Below, piece after piece: positions 6,795 to 8,568 of a DNA stretch of 8,568 nt. A program made the translations under genes and the position numbers. Every line of letters begins with the position of its first letter. The stretch's first letter is position 1. The DNA is from Pseudomonadota bacterium (GTDB lineage Bacteria > Pseudomonadota > Gammaproteobacteria > Xanthomonadales > Xanthomonadaceae). The stretch covers positions 1 through 8,568 of the forward strand of contig JAEWOJ010000166.1 of the NCBI GenBank assembly GCA_023399815.1, read 5' to 3'. Below the pieces are notes generated by a model. The model was not told the origin of the DNA and made no database searches. It saw only the letters and a list, made by a program, of their open reading frames with translations.

Positions 6795-8456
6795 TCAGCG
6801 CCGCGCGGCGTCGCTGGCCTCGCGCGCGGCCTCGAATTCCGCGCCCTTGTCCCATGCCGGCCAGCGCCGGCCGTTGGCCAGTTCCAGGCCCAGGTCGTAG
6901 ACCAGCAGCGTGTCGGCGGCCAGGCCGCGCGCATCCCACTGCGGCGACCACGCGTCGCAGGCCTGGTGGTAGCACCTGGCGAAGTAGGCGTCGCGCAGCG
7001 CGCGGCCGGCGGCGACCCCGCCGTCCAGCTTGTCCAGGCCCGCGCCGACGGTGATCGCCGGCACGCCCTTGCGGGCGAAGGCGAAGTGGTCGGCACGGTA
7101 GAAGAAGCCGGCTTCCAGGTTCGGGTCGGGCGACCAGCGGCGGTCGCGCGCCTTGGCGACGCGGTCGATGTCCGCCTCCAGCGAGACACGGCCGTTGCCC
7201 CAGGTGGCGATGTCGGCGGTCTCGCCGTCCGGGCTGAACATCTCGATGTTCAGCACCGCGGCAGTTTTCTCCAGCGGCGCCAGCGGGTGCTCGGCATAGT
7301 AGCTGGCGCCCAGCAGGCCCTTCTCCTCGGCGGTCAGCGCCAGGAAGTACAGCGTGCGCTGCGGGCGCGGGCCGGCGGCGAACACGCGCGCCAGTTCCAG
7401 CACCGAGGCCACGCCGGTGGCGTTGTCGATGGCGCCGTGGCGCACGCTGTCGCCGTTGGCGTCGGGCTGGCCGATGCCGAAGGCATCCCAGTGCGCGGAG
7501 AAGATCACCGACTCGTCAGGATGCGTGGCGCCTTCCAGCTTCGCCACCACGTTGCGCGTCACCACCGGCTCGCGCTTGACCTTGAAGCGGGCCGACAGGC
7601 GCGCGTCGCCCAGCGCCAGCGGGCGGAAATCGGCGCGCATCGCCTTGCGCTTCTCCGCCTCGAAATCCAGCCCCGCCGCGGCGAAGATGCGCTCGGCCAG
7701 CCCGCGCTGCATCCAGCCGCGCAGCGGCGTGTGCAGCGCCCGCGCATCGGCGTCGCTGCGCTGGATGTCGAACAGCGGCGAGGTGCCGGAAGCCTTCACC
7801 GTCGCCCACGGATAGGCGGCCGGCGCGGTCTCGTGCACGATCAGCACGCCCTCGGCGCCGCGCCGCGCGGCCTCCTCGAACTTGTAGGTCCAGCGGCCGT
7901 AGTAGGTCACCGCCCTGCCGTCGAACGCGCCGGGCGTGGCGGCCTCGAAATCGGCGTCGTTGATCAGCACCACCGCGATCTTGCCGTGCAGGTCCACGCC
8001 CTTGTAGTCGTCCCAGCGCCGCTCCGGCGCGTCGATGCCGTAGCCGACGAACACCAGCGGCACGTCCTCCAGGTCCACCGCACCGAGCGGGCTGAGGCTC
8101 TGCAGGGTCACGTCCTCGCCGTTGACCAGTGGCTGGCGCTTGCCGGCCAGCTGCAGGCTGGCGTCGACGCCACCGTCCACCTGCGCGCGCACCAGCGGCA
8201 CTTCCTGCACCCAGCCGCCGTCGCTGCCGCCGGGTTGCACGCCGGCCTTGCGGAACTGCTCGACCAGGTAATCGACGGTGCGCTGCTCGCCGTCGGTAGC
8301 CGGCGCACGGCCTTCGAACTCGTCCGAGGCCAGCACGCGCACGTGCCGCGACAGCGCGTCGGGATCGATGCCGCCGCCGGGCAGGTCGTTGGCCGCGCTG
8401 GCGATGCCGCCGACGAACAGGCAGGACGACAACAGCAGCATGCGCATCGGGTTCAC
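6795..8456 (-). CDS. Secreted M28-family zinc metallopeptidase with PA-type domain
   Basis: Predicted exported aminopeptidase-like enzyme of 553 residues. Residues 1-21 form a signal peptide ending A-S-A before A22. A PA-type domain lies at about 130-245 (V-P-L-V-F-V-G-Y-G-I, G-K-I-A-V-V-L-I-N-D), and the M28 catalytic domain at about 300-525. Predicted metal and catalytic residues: His322 and Asp324 in S-A-H-W-D-A-F-G; Asp344 in G-A-I-D-N-A-T-G-V-A; general base Glu377 and ligand Glu378 in T-A-E-E-K-G-L-L-G; Glu405 in L-N-I-E-M-F, where the family usually has Asp; and His457 in Y-R-A-D-H-F-A-F. The C-terminal C-Y-H-Q-A-C-D-A-W (495-503) corresponds to the family's Y-H-Q-x-x-D stretch. The start given is a GTG; ATGs at 8447 (residue 4) and 8441 (residue 6) are equally possible, as none has a clear Shine-Dalgarno. 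L-S-S-C12 resembles a lipobox, but too few hydrophobic residues precede it, so cleavage by signal peptidase I is preferred. The substrate is unknown. Confidence 0.9.
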   Translation of the reverse strand: MNPMRMLLLSSCLFVGGIASAANDLPGGGIDPDALSRHVRVLASDEFEGRAPATDGEQRTVDYLVEQFRKAGVQPGGSDGGWVQEVPLVRAQVDGGVDASLQLAGKRQPLVNGEDVTLQSLSPLGAVDLEDVPLVFVGYGIDAPERRWDDYKGVDLHGKIAVVLINDADFEAATPGAFDGRAVTYYGRWTYKFEEAARRGAEGVLIVHETAPAAYPWATVKASGTSPLFDIQRSDADARALHTPLRGWMQRGLAERIFAAAGLDFEAEKRKAMRADFRPLALGDARLSARFKVKREPVVTRNVVAKLEGATHPDESVIFSAHWDAFGIGQPDANGDSVRHGAIDNATGVASVLELARVFAAGPRPQRTLYFLALTAEEKGLLGASYYAEHPLAPLEKTAAVLNIEMFSPDGETADIATWGNGRVSLEADIDRVAKARDRRWSPDPNLEAGFFYRADHFAFARKGVPAITVGAGLDKLDGGVAAGRALRDAYFARCYHQACDAWSPQWDARGLAADTLLVYDLGLELANGRRWPAWDKGAEFEAAREASDAARR

Positions 8457-8486
8457 GGCGGTACCAACAGCAGGGAGAAGTGCGGG

Positions 8487-8492
8487 ATTTTA
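8487..8492 (-). promoter_or_regulatory. Possible -10 element for the M28 peptidase gene
   Basis: On the minus strand TAAAAT (5 of 6 to TATAAT) lies about 31 bases ahead of the GTG start, in the only AT-rich patch of the upstream region. The spacing resembles that of the yedA candidate. No recognisable -35 is found at 16-18 bp, where the degenerate repeat sequence lies, so this is tentative. Confidence 0.3.
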
Positions 8493-8493
8493 C

Positions 8494-8536
8494 CTGCAGG
8501 AGCGGCGTTGGAGCGTGCAGGGGCGTGCAGGGGCAA
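8494..8536. repeat. Degenerate REP-like segment and 10-bp tandem repeat upstream of the peptidase gene
   Basis: The start of this stretch, ctgcaggagcggcg (8494-8507), resembles the head of the GTAG REP (ctgtaggagcgacg) with two differences, then loses similarity. It is followed by two exact tandem copies of cgtgcagggg (8514-8523 and 8524-8533) that run up to the intact REP copy. This could be a decayed REP cluster; the similarity is short. Confidence 0.4.
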
Positions 8537-8568
8537 CTGTAGGAGCGACGCCAGTCGCGACAGGGCCT
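8537..8568 (+). repeat. Second GTAG-type REP copy (half unit, cut by window end)
   Basis: The stretch from ctgtaggagcgacg through agtcgcgacagg to the window end matches 3401-3432 at 28 of 32 bases. Two of the four differences are the adjacent bases in the middle of the inner dyad (tg there, cc here). Whether an inverted partner follows cannot be seen. It lies 81 bp upstream of the peptidase start. Confidence 0.75.

Noticed and set aside
7354..7815. 153-codon open frame antisense to the M28 peptidase gene
   Set aside because: It has no recognisable motif, and it lies wholly inside the catalytic part of a well-supported gene on the other strand.
8420..8430. Lipobox L-S-S-C in the M28 peptidase signal peptide
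   Set aside because: Only about four hydrophobic residues precede the Cys, while a longer hydrophobic stretch ending in A-S-A fits signal peptidase I.

Overview
The window is very GC-rich (roughly 70% by eye), with codon third positions almost all G or C. It carries short palindromic repeats that begin with GTAG and run 'gtaggagcgac…gtcgcgac', which I recognise as the GTAG-type REP elements common in Xanthomonadaceae/Lysobacteraceae (Xanthomonas, Stenotrophomonas, Lysobacter relatives). Together with clear homologues of E. coli RarD, YedA and KgtP, this suggests a chromosomal segment of a gammaproteobacterium of the order Xanthomonadales. That assignment is inference from repeats and composition; no rRNA or marker gene is present.

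Layout. (1) Bases 1-2116, plus strand: the 3' end of one FtsX/MacB-type ABC transporter permease, cut by the window edge, then a complete second permease. They are joined by a Shine-Dalgarno that includes the first gene's stop codon. The ATPase and any periplasmic adaptor must lie upstream, outside the window. A strong hairpin follows the second permease. (2) 2312-3406, plus strand: an exported or membrane-anchored alpha/beta hydrolase with a complete catalytic triad. Its stop codon lies inside a 67-bp inverted pair of REP elements, which fills the gap to the next, convergent operon. (3) 5294-3493, minus strand: two DMT/EamA-superfamily transporters, YedA-like then RarD-like, overlapping by ATGA and probably translationally coupled. 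(4) 5466-6773, plus strand, divergent from yedA: a KgtP-like alpha-ketoglutarate/H+ symporter of the MFS metabolite:H+ symporter family. (5) 8456-6795, minus strand, convergent with the MFS gene and separated from it by 21 bp: a secreted M28-family zinc peptidase with a PA-type domain. A further GTAG REP copy, plus degenerate or tandem repeats, lies just upstream of it at the window's end.

How the genes fit together. Four of the six genes are inner-membrane transporters and the other two are probably envelope or secreted hydrolases. A loose theme of envelope transport and scavenging is visible: a secreted peptidase releases amino acids, a dicarboxylate importer takes up alpha-ketoglutarate, and DMT and MacB-like systems export small molecules. 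The genes form at least four transcription units in alternating orientation, however, and nothing shows that they act as one pathway.

I found no RNA gene, CRISPR array, insertion sequence, phage gene or novel defence-like system. The window looks like ordinary core or near-core chromosome. The most interesting details are the REP pair that supplies a stop codon, the extra N-terminal membrane hairpin of the second permease, and an Asp-to-Glu change at a predicted metal ligand of the M28 peptidase.
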